64,000 nt of DNA from Lichina pygmaea (taxonomy: Eukaryota > Ascomycota > Lichinomycetes > Lichinales > Lichinaceae): contig OY730171.1 of assembly GCA_963422465.1 (NCBI GenBank), positions 2,418,001-2,482,000 on the forward strand, given 5' to 3'. Below are positions 25,079 through 35,923 of this stretch, one piece after another. A model generated the notes under the pieces. The model was not told the origin of the DNA. It did no database searches and saw only the letters and a list, made by a program, of their open reading frames with translations. How positions within the stretch are numbered: the stretch's first letter is position 1; each line of letters starts with the position of its first letter. A program made the position numbers and the translations under genes.

Positions 25079-27599
25079 TTTATTTATTTATTTTTTTATT
25101 TTTTTATTTTATTCTTACACTGATTTAGCTGTAGAGCCATGCAGAAATTCTAGGTACATGTTTGTTTCTCCAGAAAACCTTTGGAGGAATAAAAACTGGA
25201 GCTTGGGAGAGACTAGGGAAAATCTTGTGGAATATGCAGTAGCTAAGGAAATTTGTATATGTAGCTATTTGTTAAAACAAACAGTTGACTTGGTAGAGCT
25301 TAGAAAGAGAGTTGGTGGGCTAGGTTGAACTGGTCAAGTCTTTTCAAAGATATAAACCAGAAAAGAAGTTTAGGAAGTAGCTTGGAGGAGAATAAGATAG
25401 ATGGGAAATCTTGTAGAGGGAATTGGACTTGTTGTCTTTGGTTTGAAAATTTGTTACAGAAAAAAGTGATGTGTTGGGCTGTTTCTTCTCCAAAACCACA
25501 TGTGCATAGAGGGGAGTTAAAGTCTGGAACATTTGCTCTGAAAAGAAAACTGGCCAGTCCTATTCTTGCTGACAGAATTTGAAGAAATAGACTAGACTCA
25601 GCTTTTCTCAAATCTTTGAAGATATTGAGGTTTTTCTTCTGTGGCCTTCTGGTGAACATGTCCCAAATAGCAGAACAATTTCCTCTGCTTACCTGCCATC
25701 TGGCTTCCCATTCTTTGTGGAAAACGTCCTGTAGACTTTTCTTTGAGAAGTCTTGGTTAGTAGTTAGTTGTTCCAGCCAGACTGTTCTCCAGTTTAGAGA
25801 AATAGTTGTCAGAGACTTTGGTGTAGTTCTGAGAGAAGAAACATAGAGAGAAATTTGACTGTGTAGTTTGTGGAGAAGTGTAGAAGGAGAGTTGGGTAGT
25901 GTGTTTGAATAGAAAGATGAAAGAAAACATGCTGTTCTCAGCTTGAAGTATAAGTCTAGAGGGGGTAGAAATAGTTCTGATTCAAGTAGGAAAATAGGAG
26001 TGGCTTTAAAGACACCTCCTATAGTTCTTAAACATTTATTTTGGAAAGTAGATAATGAAATAATATTAGAGAGTTTCTTTTGGGGATTGAACCAGACTCC
26101 TACTGCATAACTAAGAAGAGATCTTAGTATAGCAGTGTAGACATGACGTGCTGTTAGGACTGGTAGTCCCCAAGTAGAGTAGGTTGTTCTGGATAAAGCT
26201 GAGAAATATTTGGAGGCTTTCTGTGACATGATTTTTTGGTGTTTTTTCCAGACAAGTTTTGAGTCAAAGTAAAGTCCCAAGATGCGCACTTCTTCTTTTG
26301 GTTGAAGTACCACTTCTCCAAGTCTTAGACTGAGCTGAAGATTGTCTCTTCTTCTTCTAGAAAAATGGAGAAGTTCATACTTTTCAGGTGCAAACTTCAT
26401 ACCATGTTTTCTTGCCCAGTCCTGACATTTGGAATGTGTAGACTTCAACTTGAGAAGGTTGCTTTTCAAGGAGGAGGAGAATGCAAGAAGATTAGTGTCA
26501 TCTGCAAAACCAAGTGCTGAAACTTCTTTCTCGGGGGTGTGTACAGTATTGTGCAGTTCTGAGATATAGAAAAGAAATAGAATAGGAGAGAAAGGTGATC
26601 CTTGAGGGACTCCACAGTATATAGGGAACTGGGGGGATTCTGAGTCATCAAACACCAGAGAGGTAGTGTGTGAAGTAGTGAAGGAAAAGATCCAGGATAC
26701 AAACCACTTAGGAATCATTCTCTTAATCAGGATCTTTCTGAGAACTTCTGGCAAGACTCTGTCATAGGCTCCAGAGATGTCTAGAGAGAGAAGACTAGCA
26801 ACCATTCCTTCTTTCCAGATCTTTTCTACCTGGGAGGTCAGAAGAAAAAGTGCTGATTCTGTTGATCTTCCTTTTCTGAATCCCATCTGGATTTCTGGCA
26901 AGAGATTTTCTTTCTCAGCTAGTTCACTTAGTCTTGCAGCTGCAATAGCTTCCATTAGCTTCCCAATTGTATTCTGGAGAGCTATAGGGCGCCATGCTTT
27001 TGCTTGACAGTAGGATCCCTTGCCAGGTTTCCTTAGGCAGATTGTCTTGGCTGACTTGTACCTGTCTGGAAAGTATTCCAGTCTCCAGCAAGCCTCCAAA
27101 ACCTTAGCAATTCTTTTGTTGAAAGGGTCTCCCAGTGCTCTTAGAAATCCATTTGGTAGAGTATCTTGGCCTGGTGCTGAGAGAGGTTTTTTCTTCTTTA
27201 GAACCTCTTGTACTTCTTCCTTGGAGACTTCTTGGGATAGTTGCCATTCCTGGGTTTCTTCTGGCAGGTCCTGTTCCTCTGGCTCTGGCTGTAGGGGAAG
27301 AGGGAAGAATTGAGTCCTGAAAGCTTCTGTTTTCTCTTCAAAAGACTTTGCCAGCTGTCCTTGTTGTCCTATAAGTTCTGGGACTATTGGTAGGTCAGGA
27401 ACTTTGCCGGCTTTTTCTTTTCCCTATTTGGCAATTCTCCAGTAGTCCTGGGTTTCTGCTAGCTGGTGGAGATGTGTTCTGAATGTCTTTCTTTTGGCTT
27501 GTCTGATCAGACTCTTTTTCTTTTTAGTTATCTCCTCTAGTCTGGTGGTTTCCTCTTGGCCTTGGAGTACTTTTCTTCTTACTTTTCTTTCCTCTTGGA
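25079..27599 (-). mobile_element. LINE2: Tad-type non-LTR retrotransposon, 5'-truncated
   Basis: A reverse-oriented Tad-clade LINE inserted in the protease region of gypsy B. It is truncated at the 5' end, so it lacks ORF1 and the endonuclease. The remaining ORF2 frame runs from 27599 to 25300 with a single stop (TAG at 27426-27424, at the Trp of a KWGK motif kept in LINE1). It shows LPNGFLRALGD, GFRKGRSTESALFLLTSQ, YCGVPQGSPFSPILFLFY, GFADDTNLLAF and a complete C-terminal knuckle (CTCGFGEETAQHITFFC). The 3' tail is the A-rich complement of 25079-25120. It is the best preserved reverse transcriptase here. Confidence 0.93.
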
Positions 27600-27612
27600 T
27601 CCCATCTAGGAT
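27600..27612 (+). repeat. 13-bp target-site duplication of LINE2, right copy
   Basis: Second copy of TCCCATCTAGGAT. Gypsy B continues immediately after it. Confidence 0.92.
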
Positions 27613-28701
27613 ACAAGGAAGAAACAAGCACTTACTGTCCAATTGCTGGTCTGGAGACAGATAGCCAACATGGAGATCTCTTTCATGTTCTTGGGCATGA
27701 CGATAACCAAGGACTACTTGTTTTCTGACTCCGGAGTAGTCTCAACAGTGGCAGACTTGGTGGTGGTTGTGGTGGTGGTAACAACAGGCATGCTTTTCAC
27801 TGGACAGAAGGTTGAGACATGACCTTGGTTCCCACAGTAGAAGCAGAGGCTTTTGCTTCAGCGATCTTCTTGCTCTTCTGGTGTCAGCTTAGAGCGGCTG
27901 AGATCTATGGTAAGACTTGGTGGCTGTGGTGTGAAGGCTGGCTTGATGAACCCTGGACGCAGAACTGAAGCTCCTGACTGTGGAACTGAGGCTTGGGTGG
28001 GAGATGCTTGACGTGGACAGCGAGAGTTGGCAGAAGTGGCACGCAACTGGTTGTCCTGCAGCTGGCATTCCTTAACAAGCTTCTGATAGCTGATGTCCTT
28101 GAGGTTGATGCTGACAAGCTGCTTGGCAAGCTCTTCAGAGACAGCACATTGAAGATGGCACTTCAAGGCCTTGTTGTTGAAGCCTGTGCGTGGAGCATAC
28201 TGATTGAACTCTGTGAAGAACTCGGCAAAGGAATGGTTGGCCTGACACAAGGTGATGAGCTTCCTCTGAGCTAGGAACTCTGGGTCTGGGTCGGAGAAGG
28301 TGTTCCGGAGGTCTTGGATGATGTTGTGCCAGTCAATGTACTGGCCAGCCGTGATCTTAGCTGAGATGTAGGACTGCGCAGTGCCAGTCGTGCGTGAAAA
28401 GACGTACGCAATCTGTGATGTTTCTGTGGGGTACCAGTCAGTGTTGAGTGTCATCTTGAGTGACAGTGATATGATGAAGCTCTCAAGCTTCTCATGCGTG
28501 ATTTCCGTGTTTCCTCTATCGCCACTGAAGATCTCTGGGTCAGCAGTACGTTCAGACTTGGACTTGGGAGTGGTGTTGGTAGCTTGAATTTACATGAACT
28601 CTGCAAACATGTTGCGAAGGAACTTGTTATTTCCAGCAACTGGCATGGCTTGGTCTGGTTGTTGAGACATGACAAGGACATGAACATGGCTTGGTGAAGT
28701 G

Positions 28702-29081
28702 TGTTATGGTTGGGTTGGTCTTTCGTAGTGTGACAAGGCAATAGCAGAGCAGAACTCAAGCCTAACTGATTCGGTAACCTTGACCTGACTTGGCTTGAGA
28801 CTTGAGACTTGGATTGATGTACAAGACGAAAGACAAGGAAGGAAGAAAAAGAGAAAAGAAGAGAAGAAGCTGGGGGAGTAGGAGAAGTTCTTATAGGCAG
28901 GGGATCAGGCAACAGCGGAGCAAACAGGCAACAGTGCAGATAGAACTTCCCGGCAAGGTGCGTGACTTGTGCCAGATATGCAACAAGGCAATGGCAGAGC
29001 AAACAGGCAACAGTGCAGAAGGAACTTCCCGGCAAGGTGCGTGACTTGTGCCAGATATGCAACTGGGCCAGAACTGTGACA
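28702..29081 (-). repeat. 5' LTR of gypsy B with internal 78-bp duplication
   Basis: In element sense the LTR starts TGTCACAGTTCTGG (29081) and ends AACCATAACA (28702), about 380 bp. Within it, a unit of about 78 bp containing AACTTCCCGGCAAGGTGCGT is present twice in tandem (about 28905-28982 and 28983-29061). Gag begins about 30-45 bp inside. The base count is by eye and no second LTR is in the window, so the limits rest on the TG...CA ends and the change to copia sequence at 29082. Confidence 0.7.
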
Positions 29082-29805
29082 GGGGTGCTCAATCTGTCTG
29101 ACGTGCTTTTGCTGCTCTTCACTAATTGACAATAGTATGATGTCTGCTGCCTTTCCTTCTTCTACCTTCCTATCCTGCCACTCCTTTGTGGCCTTGATCT
29201 GTTGACCTTTGGATCCTGTTGCTGATGTTTGGGCACGCTTCATCTCTGACTCTTCTGGCTCTACAAGGACAGTGTGCCAGACTCTTGCGGCCAATAGCCA
29301 CATCCTGATAACTTGTGCCCAGTCTTCATAGTTCTCTGGGCCCCGGAGCAGGACCTTCCTGCCCTGTTCCTTCTTGTCTTCCATCCTATTGGCTTACCTT
29401 CTGCTAACATCATGGCTAGCCCTTCCTTACAGCCTTTTCCTCTAGGCCCTTCTTTGCAGCTTTTTCCTCTAGGCTCTTCTTCTCCTCTTCTTCTTCAACT
29501 TCTTCACAGTTGATTCAACCTTGTCAGCAGGATTCCCGAGCTCATAACCTGTTGGGATAATCAGTGTCAGTGACACTTCAGAATGACGAGGCACTTCAAA
29601 GACAATAGGATCTTGTATTCAATAGGATGTACTGAGACATTCGTCTACAATGAAAAATCTTCCTTTGTCCTTCCAATCTAGGGTTAGCGTCTTTCTGGGT
29701 GTCACGTGGTATGACATTGCAGATCGCCCAACTTCAACATACAGTACCACACTGTGAGGGCACGTGACACAGCCCTACAGGGCTGAGTGGCAACAGTACG
29801 TAACA
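29082..29805 (-). mobile_element. Ty1/copia element D, 5' end only, broken fossil
   Basis: Outermost element of the nest, reverse orientation. Its 5' LTR is 29550-29805 (TGTTACGTAC...CCCAACA in element sense). It is followed by GGTTATGAGC, a typical primer-binding position, and a Gag-like ORF starting at 29384. The first 100 residues resemble copia Gag N-termini (LLRGPENYEDWAQVIRMWLL; later ADIILLSISEEQQKHV). Gypsy B interrupts it at 29081/29082, and the remainder would lie left of the window. At 29806 single-copy host DNA begins. GTCAT (29806-29810) is the expected host duplication. Confidence 0.72.
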
Positions 29806-30373
29806 GTCATCATTATGTAGATGAAGCTACTTTAGAGATGTTCTGGGCTAGGTGAGGAAATAACTCACCTTGATTGCAGCAAGTGACTGTGAATCAAGTG
29901 GTAGCTCTACTTGTGCTCCCCAACACTCTGCTGGCAACTACGTCACTACACAGCTGCAGGCTAGACTTGAGAGCAAGCCATTAGCAGTGCCGAGCAGGTA
30001 ATCACCAACGTACCACCCACTCCCCATACGGTCTGGGACGTCCTTACTCCGGGTAACATCACCGTCAGCAACAGGCTTGTTATGCTGCCTCTACGACGCC
30101 GGCGGTGCCGCACGTCCACTAGGCACTATCGATAATAGGCAACAACAAACCACCGAAAGGAGAATTCTTTCCCTTTTTTGCTTGTCAATCCGGCCTCGAA
30201 CAGAGCGAGGACCAGTTAAGCAACCATTCATTGGAGAGGACCCTCGATCGGCTGCGTGCACAGTATCAAGGATACCGTCCGGGACCGTACACTGCAAGCA
30301 TCCCATCGCTGTGACGCTCGAGAGGAATAGTACGGCCGCACCTGCTTCACGGCCACGCAACAGCATTCTTCCC
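29806..30373. other. Boundary and 5' region of the ADP-ribosylglycohydrolase gene
   Basis: First host DNA after the retroelement nest. No long gene is recognised. The sequence becomes GC-richer within a few hundred bases and presumably holds the promoter of the gene starting at 30374. Confidence 0.5.
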
Positions 30374-32111
30374 ATGGAGTACCTCAATCTGCACCCGTTC
30401 GTGCGCTCGACCGTGGTCGACAAAGCCTTGTGTGTCATGGTCGGCTCGGCCTTGGGCGATGCAGTGGGGCTTTACACCGGTACTGTGTCCAACACCCAGT
30501 ACAACCACTAGTCACCGTACGATTTCTCTCTGGTTTCAGAGGGGAAGCGGCCGTTGAGCTGACGGTAGACTTTCTCCATGGGCCCCGTCTGCAGAATTCC
30601 TCCCCAAGGAGTTGGCTCGCAAAGCCTACCCCGACGGCAACTTCTCCCTACTTCCTCCTCTCACCGAGTTTCATGGTGATACTCATCGAGGTAAATCCCC
30701 GTGGAGATTCTTCTTGGAACGACGTACAGTACTGTCACGTGTGCTGGACCGTCTTGGAGTTGATGTGCTCGTCCATTGGTGCGATTCATTTGTGGGGGTT
30801 CCTGGTTCATCGTCCTTTTGGGTTCTTGCTGGCCAAGTTTCCGTTGAAAGTCTTACATGTGCTGAGGAGCCGTTCTCAACAGACAAGTCCGAAGCGGTAC
30901 GGGCTCGCACTCCTCCCTTACGGCACTGCACGTCTGTCGATGAACATCTCATTGATTTCCGCAAAAGGGAGACTGGACAGATGATACCGACCACGCTCTC
31001 CTCATTCTTCTGTCGTACCTCCGTCACGATGGTGACCTCCTGCCGAAAGACTTCGCAGAGCGTCTGGCCAGCTGGTGCGAGCAAGGCCTACGCTGTCTCG
31101 ACCGGCTGCCGCTTGGCGTTGGAAACACCGTGAAATCGGTGAGCTGAGCCGAGATACTATAGGAGGGTCTCTACTTTGGCGGCTAGGTCGACTGAGAGGC
31201 TGGCTCAGGTCATACTTGACCCTGTGTTTCGAACCTCGCCGGCGGGCGCCGCCCGTGCTCTTTGGGAAGAACGGCAGAGAAATCTCGCGGCCAATGGGTC
31301 CTTGATGCGGACACATCCTCTGGGGATCATGTGTCTGCCTCTGTCGCGTGATGCGAGGTATGATACCGCAGCGGCGTACTCGCAGATCACCCACTTCGAC
31401 CCCCGCTGTACCCTCGCTTGCAGTATCTCTACCTCTTTGATATCAGGCATCCTCGCAGGGGAGGTGCAAGACGGAGCGCACGTTGACAGCGTCATCGAAG
31501 ACGCGTATGTGTGGGTCAGCAAGCAGAACCCGGACGAAGACGGGTTCCGTCTCGACCGCGGAGAGTTTGAGCGACACGTCTACGCCGCGAAGCTCGAGTC
31601 CCTCGAGCTCGACGACGCGCTGAAGACGGGATACGTCTACAAAGCGCTCGGCGCGGCCGTGTTCTGCCTACGACGGGCCGTGCGTGAGCCACGCGGCCAG
31701 ACGGAGACGTTCGAGCGCGTTATCGCCGATCTCATCATGCAGGGCGGCGACGCGGACACCAACGCGTGTTGCGCCGGCGCGCTTGTCGGCGCGTGGGTCG
31801 GTCACGCCAGCCTCCCGGCGCACTGGCGCGACGGGCTGCGGCACGGCCGGTGGCTCGAAGACAAGACCGCAGCACTGTGCCGCGTCCTCGGCGTCGTCGT
31901 GGCAGACCGCTACGACGGCGAGCACGATCCAGACAACCTCACGGACGGCGAGAGAGGATTGCTGCCCAGAGACGTGCTCGATAAGAGAGAGCAGGACCTG
32001 CTCCACAGCATCCTCACTAAGAAGGCCGATAGAGAAGGGGTTGAGAAACGGAGCAGGGAAGAGAAGAAGAGGAAGGAGGCTGGTCTGCTTGGCCTCGGCC
32101 GCCTCTTCTGA
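30374..32111 (+). CDS. ADP-ribosylglycohydrolase (DraG/ARH family)
   Basis: Predicted to remove ADP-ribose from proteins or related small molecules. Exons 30374-30479, 30595-30690, 30972-31138 and 31209-32111 give 423 residues; each junction is GT-AG and keeps the family alignment. Family marks are ALGDAVGLYTE near the N-terminus, the metal-binding WTDDTDHALLIL (Thr-Asp-Asp), NGSLMRTHPLGI, the aromatic-rich DPRCTLACSISTSLI and the second metal site GGDADTNACCAGALVGAW. The tail is Lys/Arg-rich and ends LGRLF. The 281-bp second intron is long for this region and its acceptor is the least certain. It is the first gene beyond the transposon nest, and a LINE fragment lies 83 bp past its stop. Substrate unknown. 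Confidence 0.88.
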
Positions 32112-32183
32112 AGGCTGTGCCATGTTGTCCATTAAAAGAACTGGGATCTCGGGCCTCGAGAAACAAATTGCTGTCTGCTATGT

Positions 32184-32657
32184 ATGCTTGGGTATAGGAC
32201 TAGCCAGCTTTCTTTTCAGAGCAAATGTTCCAGACTTCCAATCTCCTTTATGTTCCTGTGGTTTTGGAGAAGAGACTGCCCAACATATCACTTTCTTTTG
32301 TAATAAGTTTCTTACTCAAAGACAGCAAGCCACTTTTTTTTCCTACAATTTCTCTTTTTTACTTCAAAAGCCTAAAGTGCTTAAAGAATTTCTTCTCTGG
32401 TTTATGTCTTTGAAAAGACTAGACCAGTTCAACTTAGCACACAAACTCTTGTCAGAAAGTCTCCTATCTCTGTGATTTCTATTCTCTTCAGACACTACAT
32501 ATTCTTTCAGATATTTCCCTAGTCTTACCCAAGTCTCAGTTTTTATTCCTTTAAAGGTTTTCCGAGAAAACAAGCATATATCTAGAAGTTCTGCATGGCT
32601 CACCAGCCAAATCAGAGTAAGAATAAAATAAAAATAAAAATAAAAAATGCTTGGGTA
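32184..32657 (+). mobile_element. LINE4: 3' fragment of a Tad-type LINE with 11-bp duplication
   Basis: Bases 32195-32646 match the last 450 bp of LINE1/LINE2: LASFLFRANVPDF, CSCGFGEETAQHITFFC, then the 3' UTR and a tail of TAAAA-like units. The flanks ATGCTTGGGTA at 32184-32194 and 32647-32657 are the target duplication. The C-terminal coding part is open in the frame of the other copies. It lies in the 3' flank of the ADP-ribosylglycohydrolase, so it may be part of that transcript. Confidence 0.92.
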
Positions 32658-32783
32658 CTTTGTCTCTGTGAACGAGTTGTACGTTGCTGACTTGGTCTTA
32701 CCACGCCTGTCACTCTTCATTTCCATTTCCACCGTTCTCTTTCATTCTCTCGTCATTCCTTGCCAAACTCCCTGTTTCGTCGT

Positions 32784-32798
32784 CCCCCCCCCCCCCCC
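32784..32798. repeat. Homopolymer C15 tract
   Basis: Fifteen consecutive C on the plus strand, between LINE4 and the 3' end of VFA1; in VFA1 sense it is a G run about 50 bp after the stop. Confidence 0.95.
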
Positions 32799-32847
32799 TC
32801 TCTGAGCGTCTTCCCCTTCCCATGCCATCACCCCGACAACAAGAGCC

Positions 32848-34063
32848 TCAGGGGTCTCCTTTGGGCACGGCAGGAAAAGCGGACGAGCTTTGCAATCGCT
32901 CACGGTTGCGCTTGCTCACCTCGGCCGTCCGGAGACGGTCTAGACGCATCTGGTAGAAGGTTCTGCGTGGGCATGAATGGGTGGGTTAGTTCGTTGGGTT
33001 GATGGGGCGCTTTACGGGGTCGTAGGGGACAGTCTAGGAGGAAATGGAAAGAGACGGGGAGGGATGGTGAGGACATGGGGAAGATGATCCTGAGGAGGGG
33101 TATGAGTTCGAACGAGGAGTGCAGGCATGGATGGGATATACATGTCATACAGTGTCATGCAATGCCATGCCAAGCCGAGAAAGACTCGACGGATCCACAT
33201 CGAATTATCCAAGGTTATACTTTTACTTTAGGATGACTCCCGACGGTAAGATTGTGAGAAAAAGGGAAAGGTGGGGGGAAAGTGCAAGAAAAGCGTCCAA
33301 CGTACTTGTGCAAAGCAAATATGCGCGGCGAAGGCGCCGAATCTCTGTCATCCCCATCGCGACGTGCGGACTTTTCATCATCATCGGCACCGTTCTTTTC
33401 CTCATTCTTCTTCTTCTTCTCCTTTCCCTTGTCGTCCTTGTCGTTAGTCCCGTCTCCCTTGTCCTCGTCGTCCCGGTCGTCATCGTCCTCATCATCCTTC
33501 TTCCTCTTGTCCTTGTCCTTGTCCTTGTCCTTCTTCTCCGTCTTCTTCTGCTTCTGCTCCTTGCGTCTCTGCTTCTCCTCGAATTCCTTCTTCAGCGCCT
33601 CAATCTCGCGGTCCTGCGCGGCTTTGGCGGCGGCCTTGTCGACGGCGGCTTGGTCGACGATCGGACTGCAGAAAGCTCGGTCGCCCAGGTGCCCTTTGCA
33701 CACGTAGAAGAAATCCTAAAATAAAGGAAAAAGAGAGCCACGCACGATGCGTGTGGGTCCACCTGTCATTCATTACGGTGTAGCATAGTAGGGCATGGTA
33801 GGGTAGGGTAGAATAGGTTGTGGTCTTGCTGGAGAAGGGGAAAGGTCGAGCGGGCGTGTGGGCAGCGGAAAATGGCTTGTGGATGTACGACGTGAATGTG
33901 AGGATGGGACGACGGCTGTGCATTGAGTGGGTCTAGCTTGGCGGAATACCTTGCTGTCTGCAGTGATCAGCACCCACGGCGACGGCTTGTAGCAGATCTC
34001 GCACGCCTTGGTCGATGTGTCGGCTACTCGACGCAGGTGCCATCTGTTGGGAAAGAGAGACAT
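32848..34063 (-). CDS. VFA1: VPS4-associated protein 1 (Vfa1-like)
   Basis: Vfa1 binds the AAA-ATPase Vps4, which recycles ESCRT-III in multivesicular-body sorting; this role is known from yeast and assumed here. Exons 33950-34063, 33306-33715 and 32848-32962 give 212 residues with GT-AG introns. The conserved N-terminus is RRVADTSTKACEICYKPS, PWVLITADSKDFFYVCKGHL and DRAFCSPI, with a CxxC and a C-H pair that look like a small metal site. A long charged region follows (Lys/Glu then Asp/Lys runs, about residues 75-160, probably coiled or disordered). The C-terminus FYQMRLDRLRTAEVSKRNRE and FPAVP is the family's terminal helix. It converges on the ADP-ribosylglycohydrolase gene. Confidence 0.88.
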
Positions 34064-35575
34064 GGTGCAGGCCTGGTGGATCAACGACGAGGCTTGAGTA
34101 TGAACAGCAGGACGCGAGGTGGATAGTCTTATTGGACCTGGACGCACAGCTTGACTATTCGAAAAATAGTAGGGGTTCCATGAGTGTAGCAAAAAGAACG
34201 CTCCATGTCAACTACGATTACCTCCACTATGTTTCGAGAGCATGATGCGGATACAACAATTTCACCACACTCTAGTCTCCTTTGATCAAAATCATACGTC
34301 GTATTACGCAAAGGACACAGATATGTGCTGTATATCAGGGTTGTGGCTACTGAAAGGTGAGCAGTTGGAGTCCCCGCTGGGACTACTGTACTCTACGGTA
34401 TTGGTGTTGATAGTGGTACGAACATACGTACTGTTTGCTAGGAACGTCCTAGGAACGCTGGCCATAGAAGACCAAGGGGCGCATCAATGCAGGCGGCGAT
34501 GTTCAATTGGGATAAAGAGCTACTTGTAGTAGAGACGTGGGGCAGTAGCTGCTGCGACTCTGCGGGGCTCAGCCTTATGGGCACATGATCATGACGCTGT
34601 CGGCGATTAAACTACTTTTGATAACGAGGTTGTCTTCCGTGAAATTGTGATTCGAGTCGAATGCTGTTGTTTCTGCGCACAGACCTCTTACGATACGTAT
34701 GTACCATGGCACGGCATGTAGCTGAGATACGTACCGTAGTCGGTTGCGGGTAGGCGGTCGCAAAGAACTGGGCCCGGCGATGTAATTTTAGCGTCTGACC
34801 TTTGAGAGCCGATCCTGCATTTGCTATAAGTCTTGAGACATCCAGGGTCGTACGTATGTACACGAAGTAGTAAGAACGACATGTGGCAAGTTCCAGTTGC
34901 GATGCAGCTTGGAAGCAAGTATCTCGCCGAACAGTGTAGAAGACGACCCCTGGTACAGTACGTAAGTAGGGCTTCCTAGTTCGAACTTTGGTCCGTAGAA
35001 ATCTCCGGACAAGCAGAAGAGGGAGATTTCGTCGAGTCTTCTGTACAATGAGGTTTGAAGGGCAGAAGTCATAGGCCTCTTTGTGTATCTCCATGTCCTG
35101 CCTGGACCCTACTGGTACAGTACGCCTCGTACCCATCATCGTACCTTGTACATACGTACTTACTGTAAGCTCTATGCTCCATAGGTAGTCAACTACGTAT
35201 GCATACTGCTTACTCATCCTACTTCCGTAGTTCCATTGGCTTCGGAGGTTCCACAGTCGACCACCCGTCGTTCCGGCGCTATCCCAATCTAGACTTAGAA
35301 GCACAGGTCGCTGTAAGCGGACGGTGCACGCCATCCGCACATCCCCGGTGGTGCTTAGTAATCAGCCATCCACACCGGTTTTGAATACTACGCCCCCCGT
35401 TTTGCCGCTTTTCCGGGGTCCGAGGGCGTTCTGTTAAAGAGACCGATCCATCCAGCCTTCCAGAGAGGATCAGCCATCCTCCACATTCCTTTCTTTCCAG
35501 GACAAAACCTCCACACCACGACCAACAGCTCAGACTACGCTCCCGCGAACGGAAAAGCCGATCCCACCCGTCGAG
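34064..35575. other. Intergenic region, divergent promoter of VFA1 and the small protein gene
   Basis: About 1.5 kb without a recognisable gene. A 242-codon minus ORF (34612-35340) matches nothing I know and has no conserved-looking motif. The stretch is rich in GTAC/TACGTA words (for example 34420-34440, 34690-34735, 35100-35215). Confidence 0.5.
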
Positions 35576-35923
35576 ATGTCCGCTCAAGATCCGCACCAGT
35601 CCGGCCAGCAGAAGGACGACTACCTCGACAAGGGTAGGCCCCGACCGGCCCCGAGACTTGGGGACCTTTCGCCGACGTGGTCCTGGCTCCGATGTGCCGT
35701 GATCGAACGAGGGCTGACGACCTTCACGCAGGTTTCGCCATGGCTCAGAAGAAGTACGCTCCGAACGCCAAGGTCGACAGGGCGATGAGCGAGAAGATCA
35801 CCGACGGGATCCGCAAGATCTTCGAGAAGATCACTGGGTACGTGGAGACGCACGACCTCGCCCTACGCGATGACGTTCTAACGGCGTCGCAGCAAAAAGG
35901 TCCCTTCGTCCATCTCGAACTAG
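35576..35923 (+). CDS. Small conserved fungal protein, 64 aa, function unknown
   Basis: Exons 35576-35633, 35732-35837 and 35893-35923 give 64 residues. The start MSAQDPHQSG is polar, followed by DDYLDKGFAMAQKKY, MSEKITDGIRKIFEKITG and the terminal KKVPSSISN. The pattern DYxDKG...EKITD..R..FEKxTG...P..xSN is one I associate with small, uncharacterised proteins of filamentous ascomycetes. Branch-point-like CTAAC at 35878 supports the short last exon. The last exon is only 31 bp and would be missed by ORF-based calling. It is hydrophilic with no signal peptide or membrane helix. Confidence 0.65.

Larger units (their letters stand above)
16648..29081 (-). mobile_element. Ty3/gypsy element B, interrupted three times, broken fossil
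   Basis: A third gypsy family in reverse orientation, in pieces 16648-17629, 24170-25078 and 27600-29081. Reading leftward from the right end: 5' LTR (28702-29081); Gag (about 28660-27860, including YISAKITAGQYIDWHNIIQD) with a knuckle CFYCGNQGHVSTFC (about 27800-27850); the protease region (about 25060-24720), interrupted by LINE2; reverse transcriptase (about 24540-24175 and 17629-17217), interrupted by A2; and RNase H (about 17207-16648), cut by A1. Integrase and the 3' LTR would lie left of the window. The coding parts are broken but less so than family A (several breaks). Confidence 0.86.

Noticed and set aside
28702-29805. Reading 28702-29805 as one 1.1-kb LTR of gypsy B
   Set aside because: The right part contains a copia-like Gag start, a GGTTATGAGC primer-binding position and its own TGTTAC...CCCAACA ends, so two elements (B LTR and copia D) explain it better.
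31684-32475. Fusion ORF joining the ADP-ribosylglycohydrolase region and LINE4
   Set aside because: Upstream of 32112 it lies in a frame other than the glycohydrolase frame; the continuity into LINE4 is accidental.
34612-35340. 242-codon minus-strand ORF between VFA1 and the small protein gene
   Set aside because: No recognisable domain, no convincing start context, and composition follows the surrounding GTAC-rich intergenic DNA; probably a chance ORF.
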